Assembly (NCBI GenBank): GCA_963803335.1
Contig: CAWDME010000016.1
Coordinates: 372,001-436,000, forward strand
Direction of reading: 5' to 3'
From: DASSUW01 sp963803335
GTDB lineage: Bacteria; Actinomycetota; Thermoleophilia; Solirubrobacterales; Solirubrobacteraceae
DNA length: 64,000 bases
Shown: piece after piece, positions 43,137 through 52,155 of the stretch
Layout: each line of letters opens with the position of its first letter
Numbering within the stretch: the first letter of the stretch is position 1
Made by a program: the position numbers and the translations under genes
Notes under the pieces: model-generated
What the model was told of the DNA's origin: nothing
Database searches by the model: none
The model's input: the letters and a program-made list of their open reading frames with translations, nothing else

Positions 43137-44396
43137 TCACTTCATGGCGATCAGGCGCGTGCCCTTGGCGGGGGAGAACGTGACGTTGCGGCGGGCGACG
43201 AGCTCGGCGTGCTTCGACGCCGCCTTGAGCGTGCGGCGCGCGAGCACCTCTCGGAGGACCACGCGCATCTCCATCTCGGCGAACGCCGCGCCGAGGCAGC
43301 GGCGGACGCCGCCGCCGAACGGGATCCACGCGTAAGTCGAGGGCGCGCCTTCGAGCCAGCGCTCCGGGCGGAACGCGTACGGCTCGGGATAGCGGTCCGC
43401 GCGCGTGTGCGTGAGCCAGATCGCGGGCGTGACGTCGGTGCCCGGCGGCAGGGTGTGGCCGTCGACGGTGAGTTCCGCGTTGAGCCGGCGGCCGGCGAGC
43501 GGAATGACCGGGCGGAGTCTGAGCGACTCGGTCACGACGGCCTTGAGGTAGGCGTCGTCGTCCATCCGCCTCATCGTCTCCGGGTGCCGTGTCAGCAGGT
43601 CGAACGTCCACGCCAGCCCGGTCGCCGTGGTCTCGTGGCCGGCGAGCAGCAGCGTCATCAGCTGGTCGCGGATCTCCTGGTCGTCCATCGGCTCGCCGTC
43701 CTCGAAGCGGGCCTCGACGAGCATCGAGAGGATGTCCTGTTGCGGGTCGGCCCGGCGCGCCGCGATCTCGGTGGCGAGCATCGCGTCGATCTCCTGCCGG
43801 AGCGCGTTCAGGCGCTCGAGCGGATCCGCCGTGTTGAACCGCCGCGACAGCAGCACGGCGAACTGCAGGCCCGCCGAAGCGGTGTCTGCCAGCAGCCGGC
43901 CGAGCCGGTCCGCGAGCGCCGCGCGGCGGTCGTCGTCGGTGACGCCGAAGACCGCGCGCAGGATCACCTCGAGCGTGACACGCTGCATGTGCGGGTGGAT
44001 CGCGAACGGCTCGTTCGTCGGCCACGTCTCGATGTCGCGCTGGACCACCTCGCGGACCGTCGACTCGTAGGCGCGCATCCGCTCACCGTGGAACGGCGGG
44101 AGCATCAGCTTGCGCCGCGCCAGGTGCTCTTTGCCCTCGAGCAGCAGCACGGACCGCGGGCCGACCACGGGCAGCAGCGCGAGGCTCCGCCCGGGCGGCA
44201 GCCCGTGCCGGCGTTCCGTGTACAGCGCGCGGACCGCCTCGGGGTCCGAGATCATGATCATCGGGGTCTTGAAGCCCAGGAACTGCACGGCGAACACGTC
44301 GCCGTAGCGACGCCGGCAGGACTCCAGGAACGAGATCGGCCGCAGCAGCCAGCGGAGCGTCTGCACGAACGCGGGTTCAGAGGGACCGGGGACCAT
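43137..44396 (-). CDS. Cytochrome P450
   Basis: 419-residue soluble bacterial P450. Oxygen-activation I-helix: LLLAGHETTATGLAW; K-helix ExxR: TESLRLRPVIP; PERF-type region FRPERWLEG; heme loop FGGGVRRCLGAAFAEME with the thiolate Cys367. The mono-oxygenase substrate is unknown; the resemblance is to fatty-acid/terpene-type P450s (CYP102/CYP110-like). Redox partners are not encoded nearby. The start overlaps the end of the upstream membrane glycosyltransferase gene by 20 bp, so the two are probably co-transcribed. Confidence 0.95.
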   Translation of the reverse strand: MVPGPSEPAFVQTLRWLLRPISFLESCRRRYGDVFAVQFLGFKTPMIMISDPEAVRALYTERRHGLPPGRSLALLPVVGPRSVLLLEGKEHLARRKLMLPPFHGERMRAYESTVREVVQRDIETWPTNEPFAIHPHMQRVTLEVILRAVFGVTDDDRRAALADRLGRLLADTASAGLQFAVLLSRRFNTADPLERLNALRQEIDAMLATEIAARRADPQQDILSMLVEARFEDGEPMDDQEIRDQLMTLLLAGHETTATGLAWTFDLLTRHPETMRRMDDDAYLKAVVTESLRLRPVIPLAGRRLNAELTVDGHTLPPGTDVTPAIWLTHTRADRYPEPYAFRPERWLEGAPSTYAWIPFGGGVRRCLGAAFAEMEMRVVLREVLARRTLKAASKHAELVARRNVTFSPAKGTRLIAMK

Positions 44397-45840
44397 GCGG
44401 ATCGACTATGACGCCCGCGAAGGTCACGCGCGGCGCCCGTAGCCGCAGCGCGGCCTCCACGCCGATCGCCAGGGCCGGCACGAGCAGGACGAGCGACGGC
44501 AGCTCGTAGCGCGGCATGAGCTGCTGCGTGAGCGCGGGCGTGACGTGGAGCGCGAGCCCGAGGGTCGCGAACAGGAGCGCGGCCGGCCGGAGCTCGGGGC
44601 GGCGCACAGCGGCCGCGATCCCGACCAGCAGGCCCAGCGCGAGCAGCGGACCGGGCGTGAAGGCGATCTGCTGATACCCGCGCAGAAACGTCACGAGCTG
44701 CGGCTGCGCCGAGCTGTGGCCGCCGTACCTTCCGATCACCGGGTCGGCCTGGTCCGGGCGCGGATAGCCGGGCTGGAACGTCCAGACGTCCTCGAACGGC
44801 ACGCGCCGCCGTGGCACCGAGCGCTCGATCGCGAACCCGTGCACCAGGTCGGCGAGCACCGTCCGCGCGTAGGCGACCGGCTGCTGGCGGATGACTCGCT
44901 TCGCGAAATCGCTCGCGAGCGCGTCGCGGTCGCGCTCGGGGACGCGGTACAGCGGCGAGGTCGCCGACCACGCGTAGTCCTGTGACGAGGGCCGCTGCTC
45001 CACCGGCGCGCTCGGGCACAGCGGGCGCTCGGCCGCTGGGAGGGAGACCGTGCGGCAGTCGACGAAGACGGCCACGCGCGCGTACAGGAAGCGGCCGGTC
45101 GGGCCGACGAGCGCGTACCTCCCGTTCTGCGCGTGGTACCACGTCGCGTAGCCGGCTAGCGGGAGCGTGAAGGCCGCGACCAGCACCGCGACGCCCGCCC
45201 GGCGCGACGGCCGCGCGCCCGCGGCGACGACGGCGAGGATGGCCGGGACGATCACGATCACCGCCACCACGCGCGTCAGCGCCGCGAGCGCCAGCAGCAG
45301 CCCGGCCACCGCGACGAGCCTGAGCGGCACCGGCCGGCGCACGAGCAGCGCGGCGCACGCGCCGACGATGAGCGCATCGAACAGCGTCTCCGACATCACG
45401 TATTGCTCGATCAGCAACTGGAACGCGTCGAGCAGCAGCGGCGCGGTGGCGAGTGCCGCCAGCCACGGCCGCAGACCGAGATGGAGGAGCAGCGCGTACA
45501 GACCCGCCGCGATCGCCAGGGCAAGCGCGTGCTGGACGACGGGCACGACGGCCAGTCCAAGGCTGAGCGGCAGCACGTGTAGGAAAAGCGGGTAGGCGAT
45601 CGGCGCGCCGCCGAACGGGACGAGGTGCTCCGCGTTGTTCAGGTACGAGATCGAGTCCTGGTAGAGCAACGCCGGCCGGTACGCGAACTGCGTGACGATG
45701 CGCAGCGCCGCGCCCGCCGCCAGGAGCGCGAGAAACACCGCGTGCCTGCGGGCGGTAACAGAGGCGTGACTCAGGGCAGCACGCCCTCGCGAGTACGGGT
45801 ACCCGCCGAGACCGTCCGCGAGGTCGGGACTAGCGTGCAT
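44377..45840 (-). CDS. Polytopic membrane glycosyltransferase (GT-C/ArnT-PMT-like)
   Basis: 487 residues with about eleven transmembrane segments. The N-terminal loop after the first span carries the acidic motif expected in GT-C enzymes (RPALLYQDSISYLNNAEHL), then YVMSETLFDALIVGACAALL and an extracytoplasmic C-terminal region (VDCRTVSLPAAERPLCPS, FEDVWTFQPGYPRP). It should transfer a sugar from a polyprenyl-phosphate donor outside the membrane. ATG 45840 is taken; it is 4 bp from the start of the divergent MMPL gene, and an in-frame ATG at 45846 would even overlap it. Confidence 0.83.
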   Translation of the reverse strand: MHASPDLADGLGGYPYSRGRAALSHASVTARRHAVFLALLAAGAALRIVTQFAYRPALLYQDSISYLNNAEHLVPFGGAPIAYPLFLHVLPLSLGLAVVPVVQHALALAIAAGLYALLLHLGLRPWLAALATAPLLLDAFQLLIEQYVMSETLFDALIVGACAALLVRRPVPLRLVAVAGLLLALAALTRVVAVIVIVPAILAVVAAGARPSRRAGVAVLVAAFTLPLAGYATWYHAQNGRYALVGPTGRFLYARVAVFVDCRTVSLPAAERPLCPSAPVEQRPSSQDYAWSATSPLYRVPERDRDALASDFAKRVIRQQPVAYARTVLADLVHGFAIERSVPRRRVPFEDVWTFQPGYPRPDQADPVIGRYGGHSSAQPQLVTFLRGYQQIAFTPGPLLALGLLVGIAAAVRRPELRPAALLFATLGLALHVTPALTQQLMPRYELPSLVLLVPALAIGVEAALRLRAPRVTFAGVIVDPHGPRSL

Positions 45841-45844
45841 CACC

Positions 45845-47977
45845 ATGCGCAATCTTGCCGCCTGGTGCCATGACCGGCGCCGTACCGTCCTCGCAATTTG
45901 GGTCGCCGCCTTCGTCATCGTGGCCGCGCTGTGGGTCAGCGCCTCCGGCGGGTTCGTGAACAAATTCAACCTGCCTGGCACGGAGTCGCAGCGCGCCTAC
46001 GACCTCCTCAAGGACCGTTTCCCGGCCCAGTCCGGCGACACCGCCACCGTCGTCTTCGCGGTCAAGGACGGTCGTGTCCTGGCACACCAGGGGACGATCG
46101 ACGCTGCGACCGCCCAGATCAAGAAGTCGCCCGAGGTGCTCGGTGTCGGCGATCCCACGGTCTCGAAGGACGGCACGATCGCGTTCTCGACGATCCAGTT
46201 CCGCAAGGGCGGCGGTGACGTCGACCCGGTCAAGGTCAAGACCATGGCCGAGAACACGTTGAAGCTGGACGGCAAGGACGGCGTCCAGGTCGCGCTCGGC
46301 GGCGACATCATCCACTGGTCGACCGCCCAGCAGGGCGGCTCCGGCGAGATCTTCGGCATCGTGATTGCCGCCGGTGTGCTGTTCCTGACGCTCGGCATCG
46401 TGGCGATGTGGCTGCCGTTGGTGAACGCGCTCTTCGCGATGGTCGTGTCCTTGGGCGTCATGGCCGTGCTCGGGACGCGGGTCCTCGACGTCGTCGACTG
46501 GACGCCGCAGCTCGCGGCGATGATCGGCATCGGCGTTGGCATCGACTACGCGCTGCTGATTTTGAATCGCTTCAGGTTGGAGCGGGGCGCCGGGCGCGAC
46601 GTTCGCGAGGCGACGCTGATCGCGATGGACACGTCCGGCCGCGCGGTGCTGTTCGCCGGCATCGTCGTCGTGATCGCGATGCTCGGCATGATCCTGCTCG
46701 GCATCTCGTTCCTCTACGGCCCGGCGATCGGCGCCGCGCTCGCGGTCTTGGCGACGATGGGGGCGTCCCTGACGCTGATGCCGGCGATCCTCAGTAAGGT
46801 CGGCAGGCGGATCAAGGCGTCCGGCCAGGGCGCCGACGTCGAGACCGGCTTCGCCGCCCGCTGGAGCCGCTTCGTGGCCGACCGGCCGTGGCCGGTGGCC
46901 GTGGTCGCTCTGGCGATCCTGCTGGCGCTCGCCGCGCCCGCCTTGCACATGCGGCTGTCAACCAGCGACGCGTCCACGTACAAGAAGGACGACACGTCGC
47001 GCGTGGCCTACGACCTGTTGAAGCAGGGCTTCGGGGCCGGCTTCAACGCGCCGCTGCTGCTCGCGGTCGAGCTCCCGAAGGGCGGCGACCAGGCGGCGCT
47101 GAAGCAGATCGGCGACGCGCTGTCCAAGCAGCCCGGCATCGCGGGCGTGCTGCCGCCTACGGTCAACGACGCCGGCGACACCGCGACGATGATCGCCTAC
47201 CCGACCACGACGCCGCAGGACGAGCAGACCGACGAGACGGTCAAGACGGCGCGCAACACGACCCTGCCGCCGATCGAGTCGTCGACGGGCGCGCGCGTCT
47301 CCATCGGCGGCGCGACGGCGACGAATCTCGACTTCTCGCAGACCATCCGGGACAAGCTCCCGCTGTTCATCGGCGTGGTCGTCGGACTCTCGCTGCTGCT
47401 GCTCGCCGTCGTCTTCCGCTCGATCCTGATCCCGGTCAAGGCCGGCGTGTTCAACCTACTCTCGATCCTGGGCGCCTTCGGTGTTGTGACGCTGATCTTC
47501 CAGGACGGCCATCTCGCCTCACTGTTCGGCGACGCGACCGGGCCGATCGAGTCCTTCCTCCCGATCATGCTCTTCGCGGTCGTGTTCGGGCTCTCGATGG
47601 ACTACGAGGTGTTCCTGGTCTCGCGCATGCACGAGGAATGGGTGCACACGCGCGACGCCCGCTACGCAGCTCGTCATGGGCTCGCCATGACCGGGCGCGT
47701 GGTGACGGCGGCGGCGATCATCATGATCGCGGTCTTCGGCGCCTTCGCGATCGGCAACGAACGGGCGCTGGCGATGCTGGGGGTCGGCTTCGGGGCGGCG
47801 ATCTTCATCGACGCCTTCATCATCCGGCTGCTGCTGCTGCCGGCCGTGATGCACATCGCCGGCCCGGCGATGTGGTGGATGCCGGCCTGGCTGGATCGCC
47901 GGCTGCCGCACCTGCACATCGAGCGGCCGGAGGCCGGCCACCTGGGCCGCGAGCCGGAGCCGCAGCCCGCGTCCTGA
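45845..47977 (+). CDS. MMPL-family RND transporter
   Basis: 710-residue MMPL/RND exporter with twelve transmembrane segments in two halves. Each half has the proton-relay signature GIGVGIDYALLILNRFR (helix 4) and VFGLSMDYEVFLVSRMHEEW (helix 10). Periplasmic loops hold TESQRAYDLLKDRFPAQSGDTATVVF and SRVAYDLLKQGFGAGFNAPLLL. Family members export lipids, siderophores or drugs across the membrane. TAGCGT (45831-45836) lies 8 nt before the ATG, so the mRNA may be leaderless. Divergent from the GT-C gene and ending at a strong hairpin. Confidence 0.95.
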   Translation: MRNLAAWCHDRRRTVLAIWVAAFVIVAALWVSASGGFVNKFNLPGTESQRAYDLLKDRFPAQSGDTATVVFAVKDGRVLAHQGTIDAATAQIKKSPEVLGVGDPTVSKDGTIAFSTIQFRKGGGDVDPVKVKTMAENTLKLDGKDGVQVALGGDIIHWSTAQQGGSGEIFGIVIAAGVLFLTLGIVAMWLPLVNALFAMVVSLGVMAVLGTRVLDVVDWTPQLAAMIGIGVGIDYALLILNRFRLERGAGRDVREATLIAMDTSGRAVLFAGIVVVIAMLGMILLGISFLYGPAIGAALAVLATMGASLTLMPAILSKVGRRIKASGQGADVETGFAARWSRFVADRPWPVAVVALAILLALAAPALHMRLSTSDASTYKKDDTSRVAYDLLKQGFGAGFNAPLLLAVELPKGGDQAALKQIGDALSKQPGIAGVLPPTVNDAGDTATMIAYPTTTPQDEQTDETVKTARNTTLPPIESSTGARVSIGGATATNLDFSQTIRDKLPLFIGVVVGLSLLLLAVVFRSILIPVKAGVFNLLSILGAFGVVTLIFQDGHLASLFGDATGPIESFLPIMLFAVVFGLSMDYEVFLVSRMHEEWVHTRDARYAARHGLAMTGRVVTAAAIIMIAVFGAFAIGNERALAMLGVGFGAAIFIDAFIIRLLLLPAVMHIAGPAMWWMPAWLDRRLPHLHIERPEAGHLGREPEPQPAS

Positions 47978-47985
47978 CGTTTCGC

Positions 47986-48021
47986 GACGCCCGGCGAGCC
48001 CCCGCTGGCTCGCCGGGCGTC
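47986..48021. terminator. Strong hairpin after the MMPL gene
   Basis: Perfect 15-bp stem GACGCCCGGCGAGCC (47986-48000), loop CCCGCT, GGCTCGCCGGGCGTC (48007-48021), between the MMPL stop and the convergent small gene at 48034. The longest hairpin in the window; no T-tract on either side beyond a few T residues. Confidence 0.78.
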
Positions 48022-48033
48022 GGCGATCTTGTT

Positions 48034-48204
48034 CTACCGCGCGACGGCCTTGCGGCCGAACAGCGCGCGGACCCAGCCGCGGCGGCGACGCAGCTGCACG
48101 ACGGGCTCCTGCTGCTGCTTCTGCGAGCGGACGAGGCGGGCCTGCTCGGCGTCGCGGAGCCGGTCTTGGTAGAGGACCTTGGCGTACTCGTGGGCGGGAT
48201 ACAT
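48034..48204 (-). CDS. Small basic protein, unknown function
   Basis: 56 residues: MYPAHEYAKVLYQDRLRDAEQ, then a Gln/Arg-rich stretch RSQKQQQEPVVQLRRRRGW and the tail RALFGRKAVAR. AAGGAG lies about 10 nt before the ATG (48202-48204). Probably one charged helix followed by a basic tail; nucleic-acid or membrane contact is possible. Too short for many gene callers. It converges on the MMPL gene across the 15-bp hairpin. Confidence 0.62.
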   Translation of the reverse strand: MYPAHEYAKVLYQDRLRDAEQARLVRSQKQQQEPVVQLRRRRGWVRALFGRKAVAR

Positions 48205-48282
48205 GGCGGGGACGCTCCTTGGGGAGGTGCGGGGAACACCGCGGACACTCCCGCCCGGGAGTTGTCGAGACGTTGCGGCCCG

Positions 48283-48510
48283 CTAGGCGCCGGCTTGCGG
48301 CCGGTGCGCGTGGAGGTGCTCCGCGCCCTTGTCTGACAACGAGACAAACGCTTTCCGCCTGGTGATGTAGCCGCGGTCGTTCGCGTCCTCCCAGACCGGC
48401 AGCCGCGGGCACGACGTCCGCCAGGCATCGAGCGTTTCCGCGTACGGCCGCGGCTCGGGGCCGATCGACTCGAGGAGGTCCAGGACGAGGCTGTCGACGT
48501 TGTCCACCAT
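48283..48510 (-). CDS. Small conserved protein of unknown function
   Basis: 75 residues: MVDNVDSLVLDLLESIGPEPRPYAETLDAWRTSCPRLPVWEDAND, then RGYITRRKAFVSLSDKGAEHL. I recognise the pattern (PRPYxExxDAWRTSCPRLPVWEDA) as a widespread short bacterial protein, also found in proteobacteria, resembling a winged-helix-like fold; it has no known function and is sometimes mislabelled. It is divergent from the anchored protein at 48525 (14 bp between the starts). Confidence 0.82.
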   Translation of the reverse strand: MVDNVDSLVLDLLESIGPEPRPYAETLDAWRTSCPRLPVWEDANDRGYITRRKAFVSLSDKGAEHLHAHRPQAGA

Positions 48511-48524
48511 GCAATCGTACGCGC

Positions 48525-48938
48525 GTGAGGGTGGCGATTTTCCTTGCGGTCGTCGTGCTGCAGCTGGGCCTGGTCGTGCGCGCGTATTCGTCCGACCACA
48601 AGGTCTTCGGGTTCCAGATGTTCCCGGAGGCGAGCACGTGGCAGGCCGAGGTTGTCCGGGTCACCGCCGACGGCCGGCGGGTGCCTGTCGAACAAGGGTG
48701 GCCGAGCGGGTATCGCTGGAACGCGCTCGTGGGCGGCGTCGGCCTGCAGAACCCGTCGCTCCGCCACCACGCCGACGCAGGCTTGAACAACCAGCTCGCC
48801 TTCTTGAGGTCGTCGCTGAACTGGGTCGCGGACCACACGCCCCGCGACCACGAGACCCGTTACCTCGAGGCCAGAGTCACGTCCTGGCACAACGACGACC
48901 CGCCACGCGTGGTCGTGTACCGGAGCCATCCGCGGTGA
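48525..48938 (+). CDS. Membrane-anchored protein upstream of the HTTM protein, unknown function
   Basis: 137 residues: one N-terminal membrane anchor or uncleaved signal (VAIFLAVVVLQLGLVVRAY), then an outward soluble part: HKVFGFQMFPEASTWQAEVVRV, GYRWNALVGGVGLQNPSLRH and YLEARVTSWHNDDPPRVVVY. It starts at GTG with no clear ribosome site. It overlaps the HTTM-protein gene (GTGA), so the two are co-translated; membrane-bound accessory proteins of this size often precede HTTM genes. Function unknown. Confidence 0.72.
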   Translation: MRVAIFLAVVVLQLGLVVRAYSSDHKVFGFQMFPEASTWQAEVVRVTADGRRVPVEQGWPSGYRWNALVGGVGLQNPSLRHHADAGLNNQLAFLRSSLNWVADHTPRDHETRYLEARVTSWHNDDPPRVVVYRSHPR

Positions 48939-50032
48939 CCACGACGCTCCGTAGGCCCGCCCGCCTCGCCTCGTTCGACGAGCTGCTCGGCCGCCACGTC
49001 TCGATGCGGTCGCTGGCGCTGCTGCGCGTGTTCGTCGGCCCGATCGTGCTCCTGCACCTGCGCCCGTTCCTCGGGCACTACTACGCCGACACGTTCTACG
49101 AGCCCTACGCCTCCTGGTACCCGGAGCCCCCGCGCGGTCTCTACACCGCCCTGCTGTGGCTCGCCGTCGTCGCCGCTGTGTGCATGTCGCTCGGCCTGTT
49201 GACGCGGGTCGCCACCGCCACGACGTTCGCAATCGTCACCTACAACCTCTTCCTCTCCACCACCCACTTCCACAACAACCGCGCGTATCTGGTCATCGTC
49301 CTCGCGGCTTTGGCGGTCGCCCCGTGCGGCCGGGAGATCTCTGTCGACGCCTGGCTCCGTGGCCGCCGAGGGTTACCGCCGCTCGACACCTACGCCGCGG
49401 CCTGGCCCCTCTGGCTGCTCCGCTTCGAATGCGCCGCCGTCTACGCCGCGTCCGGCACCAGCAAGCTGGTGGATCCGGACTGGTTCGGCGGCACCGTCTC
49501 CTGGATGCGCACGGTCGAGTCCAAACCCGACCTCGAAGCCGGCCCCCTCCCATCCCCGGTCATCTCCATCCTCACCAACCGCGACTTCCACACCTTCGCG
49601 GCCAAACTCGTCATCGCCACCGAGCTCTTCATCGCGTTTGGATTGTGGTCGCGCCGAACCCGCTACGCCGCCGTCTGGGTCGCGGTCGTCTTCCACATCA
49701 GCATCCAGTTGTCGGCGGCCGTCGAGGTCTTCTCGGTGCTCGGCATCGCCGTCCTCGTCATCTGGGCCGTCCCCTCCACCCGCGACCGCGTGCTCATCGT
49801 CGACCCGACCAGCCGCTGGCGAGCCGTCGTCCACCGCCTCGACTGGCTCGCCCGGTTCCGCATCGAACCAGGCCCACCTAGTTCCCCGCCGACGGCTGTC
49901 GACCGCGACGGAACTGCCGTTTCTCGGACGCCCGCCCTGGCGCTCATCTTCAGTCGCCTTCCACTAACAGCATGGTTCGCGATGGCGGCGCTGCTCCTGC
50001 CGGGCATTCGTCACGCTCGCAGTCCGCGCTGA
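48935..50032 (+). CDS. HTTM-domain (vitamin K-dependent gamma-carboxylase-like) membrane protein
   Basis: 365 residues with about eight transmembrane segments. HTTM markers are SMRSLALLRVFVGPIVLLHL, LFLSTTHFHNNRAYLVIVLA, and LRFECAAVYAASGTSKLVDPDWFGGTVSWM. The C-terminal lumenal part of true gamma-carboxylases is missing, as in most bacterial HTTM proteins. The role is unknown, perhaps quinone- or lipid-linked chemistry in the membrane. GTG start overlaps the previous stop. The C-terminal 60 residues are Pro/Ala-rich and less certain. Confidence 0.82.
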   Translation: MTTTLRRPARLASFDELLGRHVSMRSLALLRVFVGPIVLLHLRPFLGHYYADTFYEPYASWYPEPPRGLYTALLWLAVVAAVCMSLGLLTRVATATTFAIVTYNLFLSTTHFHNNRAYLVIVLAALAVAPCGREISVDAWLRGRRGLPPLDTYAAAWPLWLLRFECAAVYAASGTSKLVDPDWFGGTVSWMRTVESKPDLEAGPLPSPVISILTNRDFHTFAAKLVIATELFIAFGLWSRRTRYAAVWVAVVFHISIQLSAAVEVFSVLGIAVLVIWAVPSTRDRVLIVDPTSRWRAVVHRLDWLARFRIEPGPPSSPPTAVDRDGTAVSRTPALALIFSRLPLTAWFAMAALLLPGIRHARSPR

Positions 50033-50094
50033 GGCCCTCGGGACGCTCGACGACCGCGTGTCGTCCGAGAGCGACCGTAGCGTTCGGCGAACGG

Positions 50095-52122
50095 ATGTTC
50101 GTCGCGGAGACCGCCGAGACTGCCGACTGGCTGGAGGAGCTGAACCCGGAGCAGCGGGCCGCTGCGCTGCACCGGGACGGCCACCTGCTCGTCCTGGCCG
50201 GGGCCGGGACGGGCAAGACGACGACGCTCTGCGCGCGTGTCGCATCACTCGTCGCCGGTGGCGTCCCCGCGGAGCGGATCCTGCTCCTGACGTTCACGCG
50301 CCGTGCGTCGCGGGACATGCTCACGCGCGCGCAGGCGATGGCCGGTGGCTCGGCTCGGCGCGTCCTTGGCGGCACGTTCCATTCGGTCGGGCACCGCTTC
50401 GTGCGCGGGCACGCGGCGGCGCTCGGCCTCGGGTCGGACTTCGCGGTGCTCGACGCGGGTGACGCCGCCGACCTGCTCGACCTCGTCCGCCAGGAGCAGG
50501 GTCATGGCGAGACCGGGAGGCGCTTTCCGCGCAAGCACACGCTCGCCGACATCTACTCGCGCACCGTGAACGCGCAGCGGTCGGTGCGCGAGGTCGTGGC
50601 CGAGAGCTTCCCGTGGTGCGAGGAGCATCTCGACGTCCTGGGTCCGCTGTTCCAGGCGTTCACGGCGCGCAAGCGGGCCCTCGGCGCGGTCGATCTCGAC
50701 GACCTGCTCGTCCTCTGGCGAGCCCTGATGGCCGACGAGCACGCGGGCGCGCACATCGCGTCGTCGTTCGACCACGTGCTCGTGGACGAGTACCAGGATG
50801 TCAACGGACTGCAGGTGGCGATCGTCGACGGGTTCGCGCGGCGGGACTGCCAGGTGACCGCGGTCGGTGACGACTTCCAGGCGATCTACGCGTTCCGCTC
50901 GGCGTCGGCGCGCCACATCCTGGAGTTCCCGGACCGCTTTGCGGCCGCGACGACGGTGACCCTCGAGCGCAACTACCGTGCGACGCAGCCGCTGCTCGAC
51001 GTCCCCAACGCCGTCGCGGCGCAGGACGCCGAGGGCTTCCCGAAGGTCCTGCGCGCGGAGCGCGAGGGCGGGACGCGGCCGGCGCTCGTGTTCTGCCGCG
51101 ACCAGTTGCATGAGGCGGTCGAGGTGTCCGACCGCGTGCTGGCTGCGCGCGAGGAGGGGATGCTGTTGCGCGAGCAGGCGGTGCTCGCGCGCACCGGCCA
51201 TGACTCCGACGCGCTCGAGCTCGAGCTGTCCCGCCGACGGATCCCGTTCGTCAAGTACGGCGGGCTGCGCTATCTCGAGGCCGCGCATGTCAAGGACTTC
51301 CTCGCCGTGCTCCGCCTTGCGGACCGCCCGGCGGACGAGATGGCGTGGTTTCGCGTTCTTCAGCTCCTCGAGGGCGTCGGCCCGGGCCGGGCGCGCCGTG
51401 CGGTCGACCGCCTCGTGCTGGACGGCGCGGAGCTTCCGGAGCGGTGGGCGGCCGCACGTGCCGAGCTGCCGGCGTCGACGCTCGAGCTCGCCGACCAGCT
51501 GGTCGCGGCGATCGGCGCTGCCGGAACCAGCGCGCCAGGTCCGGCGGTCGAGCGGCTGCGCGACGGGCTCGCCCCGCTCGTGCGCGGCCACTACGTCGAC
51601 GGCCAGGTACGCCTGCAGGACCTCGACACGCTCGCCGCGCTGGCCGGTGACGCGCGAGACCTGCGCACGTTCGTCGCCGAGCTGGTCCTCGACCCGCCGG
51701 CGTCCTCACAGGACCTGGCCGGGCCGCCGCAGCTCGACGACGACTGGCTCGTGCTCTCGACGGTGCATTCCGCCAAAGGGCTGGAGTGGCAGTCCGTGCA
51801 CCTGCTCGCGGCCTACGACGGCAACTTCCCGGCCGACATGGCCGCCGGGACGAGCGAGTCGATCGCCGAGGAGCGGCGGCTGCTGTACGTCGCGCTCACG
51901 CGCGCGCGGCGGTCGCTCGCGATCTATGTCCCGCGCCGCTACTACCGGCGTCCTCGTGATGACGGCCACGGCTATGGGAAGGCGTCGCGGTTTCTTACGC
52001 CCGCGGTGCAGGCCCTGTGCGACGTCACGCATCTCCCGGACGATGCGCCGCGGGGCCCGTTCGCCGCGGCGCCGGGGCCGCCGCGGCACATCGCGGTGTC
52101 GGTGGACGAGCTGTTCACGTAG
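50095..52122 (+). CDS. UvrD/Rep-family SF1A DNA helicase
   Basis: 675 residues. Walker A VLAGAGTGKTTTLCARV (about 33-49), motif Ia LLLTFTRRASRDMLTRAQ, Walker B HVLVDEYQDVNGLQ (about 228), TAVGDDFQAIYAFRSAS, motif V/VI LSTVHSAKGLEWQSVHL and RRLLYVALTRARRSLAIYV. It unwinds DNA 3'-5' in repair; length and order are those of UvrD/Rep/PcrA relatives, but without the usual C-terminal tail, so it is closer to the short actinobacterial UvrD-like group. ATG 50095 (MFVAETAETADWLEEL) is preferred over upstream frame extensions; TAGCGT at 50078-50083 could be its -10. Confidence 0.92.
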   Translation: MFVAETAETADWLEELNPEQRAAALHRDGHLLVLAGAGTGKTTTLCARVASLVAGGVPAERILLLTFTRRASRDMLTRAQAMAGGSARRVLGGTFHSVGHRFVRGHAAALGLGSDFAVLDAGDAADLLDLVRQEQGHGETGRRFPRKHTLADIYSRTVNAQRSVREVVAESFPWCEEHLDVLGPLFQAFTARKRALGAVDLDDLLVLWRALMADEHAGAHIASSFDHVLVDEYQDVNGLQVAIVDGFARRDCQVTAVGDDFQAIYAFRSASARHILEFPDRFAAATTVTLERNYRATQPLLDVPNAVAAQDAEGFPKVLRAEREGGTRPALVFCRDQLHEAVEVSDRVLAAREEGMLLREQAVLARTGHDSDALELELSRRRIPFVKYGGLRYLEAAHVKDFLAVLRLADRPADEMAWFRVLQLLEGVGPGRARRAVDRLVLDGAELPERWAAARAELPASTLELADQLVAAIGAAGTSAPGPAVERLRDGLAPLVRGHYVDGQVRLQDLDTLAALAGDARDLRTFVAELVLDPPASSQDLAGPPQLDDDWLVLSTVHSAKGLEWQSVHLLAAYDGNFPADMAAGTSESIAEERRLLYVALTRARRSLAIYVPRRYYRRPRDDGHGYGKASRFLTPAVQALCDVTHLPDDAPRGPFAAAPGPPRHIAVSVDELFT

Positions 52123-52155
52123 ATCGAGGCTGCGGCTGAGTACTGTTGGGAGCGC

